Below, piece after piece: positions 63,394-64,000 of a stretch of DNA of 64,000 bases; the first letter of the stretch is position 1; each line of letters opens with the position of its first letter. Made by a program: the position numbers and the translations under genes. The DNA comes from Streptomyces sp. NBC_01591 (GTDB lineage: Bacteria > Actinomycetota > Actinomycetes > Streptomycetales > Streptomycetaceae): positions 6,014,001 to 6,078,000 of the forward strand of contig NZ_CP109327.1 in assembly GCF_035918155.1 (NCBI RefSeq), given 5' to 3'. Below the pieces are notes generated by a model, which saw only the letters and a list, made by a program, of their open reading frames with translations, did not search any database and had not been told where the DNA came from.

Positions 63394-63789
63394 GCGGTGA
63401 CCATACCGGTCAGTAGCAAGAACGGAGCGGTCCCGGTGTCCGTGAGACAGATCACCGAGATCATCTGTTCGAGAGAGCCCATCGGCAGTTACGCTACGGG
63501 TCGTAGCGTAAGGAAGGCGGCCAGGGCGCCGTGTCTCGCGCCACGAACGAGCGACAACCACAGGCACCGGGTGGGGACCCGGAGCCGCACCAGGCACTGG
63601 GCGGGGGTCCGGCTGCCGAACTGGGGTCTTTCAGGGGCCACCGGGGGTTCTTTTCGGCCCCTTCCGGGGTCTTTCGCGGGGCCCGGAACCGTGTCTGTCC
63701 GTGCACCCCGCACACCGGCGGGGGCTGCGGACGGGCACGGTTCCCGTATCGCTTTCCGGATCGGTGCGCCAAGGGGGGAGGATGTACGT
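63394..63789. other. Divergent intergenic region, about 400 bp
   Basis: No gene seen. It holds the TetR promoter on the left, a 10-bp inverted repeat at 63489-63511, and a G-rich stretch (63600-63680) with runs such as GGGGTCTTTC repeated three times with variation. GGGGGGAGGA at 63773-63782 is the ribosome binding site for the next gene. Confidence 0.5.
63489..63511. promoter_or_regulatory. Inverted repeat, candidate operator
   Basis: TTACGCTACG, spacer GGT, CGTAGCGTAA: perfect 10-bp arms. It stands 96 bp upstream of the TetR start and 278 bp upstream of the YbbN-like gene. It looks like a binding site of a TetR-type dimer; the cognate protein is not known. Confidence 0.6.
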
Positions 63790-64000
63790 ATGCAGCCTAG
63801 GAACATGTCCATGAGCGGCGTCGTCGACCTCGCCGCGGTGAAGGCGGCCGGCGAGGCCAAGGTGAAGGCGGAGCAGGCCCGTACCGAGGCCTCCCGGCAG
63901 GGTGGCGGCGGTGCCGTACCGCCGTCCGCCCTGGTGATCGATGTCGATGAGGCGGGCTTCGAGAGCGATGTCCTGCAGCGTTCCGCCGAGGTCCCGGTCG
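63790..64000 (+). CDS. Thioredoxin/YbbN-like co-chaperone, 3' end outside window
   Basis: Only the first 70 residues are in the window. It opens MQPRNMSMSGVVDLAAVKAAG with a charged helix, then PPSALVIDVDEAGFESDVLQRSAEVPV, which is the first strand and helix of a thioredoxin fold; the active-site region should come next. From memory this N-terminus belongs to the Streptomyces YbbN-like proteins that carry a thioredoxin domain followed by tetratricopeptide repeats. A strong GGGGGGAGGA site precedes ATG 63790. Confidence 0.8.
   Translation, partial: MQPRNMSMSGVVDLAAVKAAGEAKVKAEQARTEASRQGGGGAVPPSALVIDVDEAGFESDVLQRSAEVPV

Overview
This 64 kb window is chromosomal DNA of a Streptomyces species. 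It has very high GC content with strong third-position bias. It carries the filP-scy polar cytoskeleton pair, actinobacterial-type ATP synthase genes (a long delta subunit, a 77-residue c subunit), the mismatch endonuclease NucS, and isobutyryl-CoA mutase. From memory, gene order follows the S. coelicolor region around SCO5360-SCO5419, so most of the window is conserved core with a few local disruptions.

Layout. Positions 1-6033 hold prfA, prmC, a threonylcarbamoyl-AMP synthase, a low-molecular-weight phosphatase whose catalytic Cys is Ser, glyA and a WecA-type GlcNAc-1-P transferase. Positions 6299-14112 hold the ATP synthase operon atpI-B-E-F-H-A-G-D-C, with hairpins before atpA and before atpC and a strong terminator. 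A DUF2550 membrane protein follows with its own terminator. At 14914-16545 a TnpB-like RuvC protein occupies the place where I expect a chitinase gene. Just beyond it, on the minus strand, is what looks like a complete chitinase promoter with nothing left to drive, fed by an adjacent ChiS/ChiR-like two-component system.

Positions 18681-29490 hold mixed core genes: a cobalamin adenosyltransferase, an ABC exporter with a divergent TetR regulator, 3-hydroxybutyryl-CoA dehydrogenase, a STAS protein, a large membrane-anchored ATPase, nucS, a luciferase-like oxidoreductase and small proteins. Positions 29512-38572 hold two paralogous ABC export pairs, then filP and scy. Positions 38737-41523 hold methylmalonyl-CoA epimerase, acetyl-CoA acetyltransferase and MeaB. 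Positions 41753-49493 hold two PQQ-propeller Ser/Thr kinases, then a PepSY protein divergent from its two-component system. Positions 49558-53193 hold a MarR regulator, three tandem AIM24-family proteins, a DUF3817 protein and a thiamine-binding protein gene broken by a 70-bp hairpin insertion. Positions 53249-58429 hold an ArsR-like regulator and MFS exporter around a palindrome, a MarR regulator, a second DUF3817 protein and icmA. Positions 58405-63393 hold a two-component system, a second MurG-like glycosyltransferase, a sugar-nucleotide dehydratase and a TetR regulator. The window ends in a thioredoxin/YbbN-like gene.

How the genes work together. One recurring theme is B12-dependent acyl-CoA metabolism: the PduO adenosyltransferase makes the cofactor, MeaB guards the mutases, methylmalonyl-CoA epimerase and IcmA interconvert branched acyl-CoAs, and the thiolase and 3-hydroxybutyryl-CoA dehydrogenase handle C4 units. 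A second theme is the envelope and polar growth: WecA, the ATP synthase, FilP/Scy, the MurG-like enzyme and three two-component systems. The most unusual places are the orphan chitinase promoter facing the TnpB-like gene, the nested inverted repeats in the 3' end of that gene, the hairpin insertion in the thiamine-binding gene, the Cys-to-Ser phosphatase, and several perfect palindromes at promoters.
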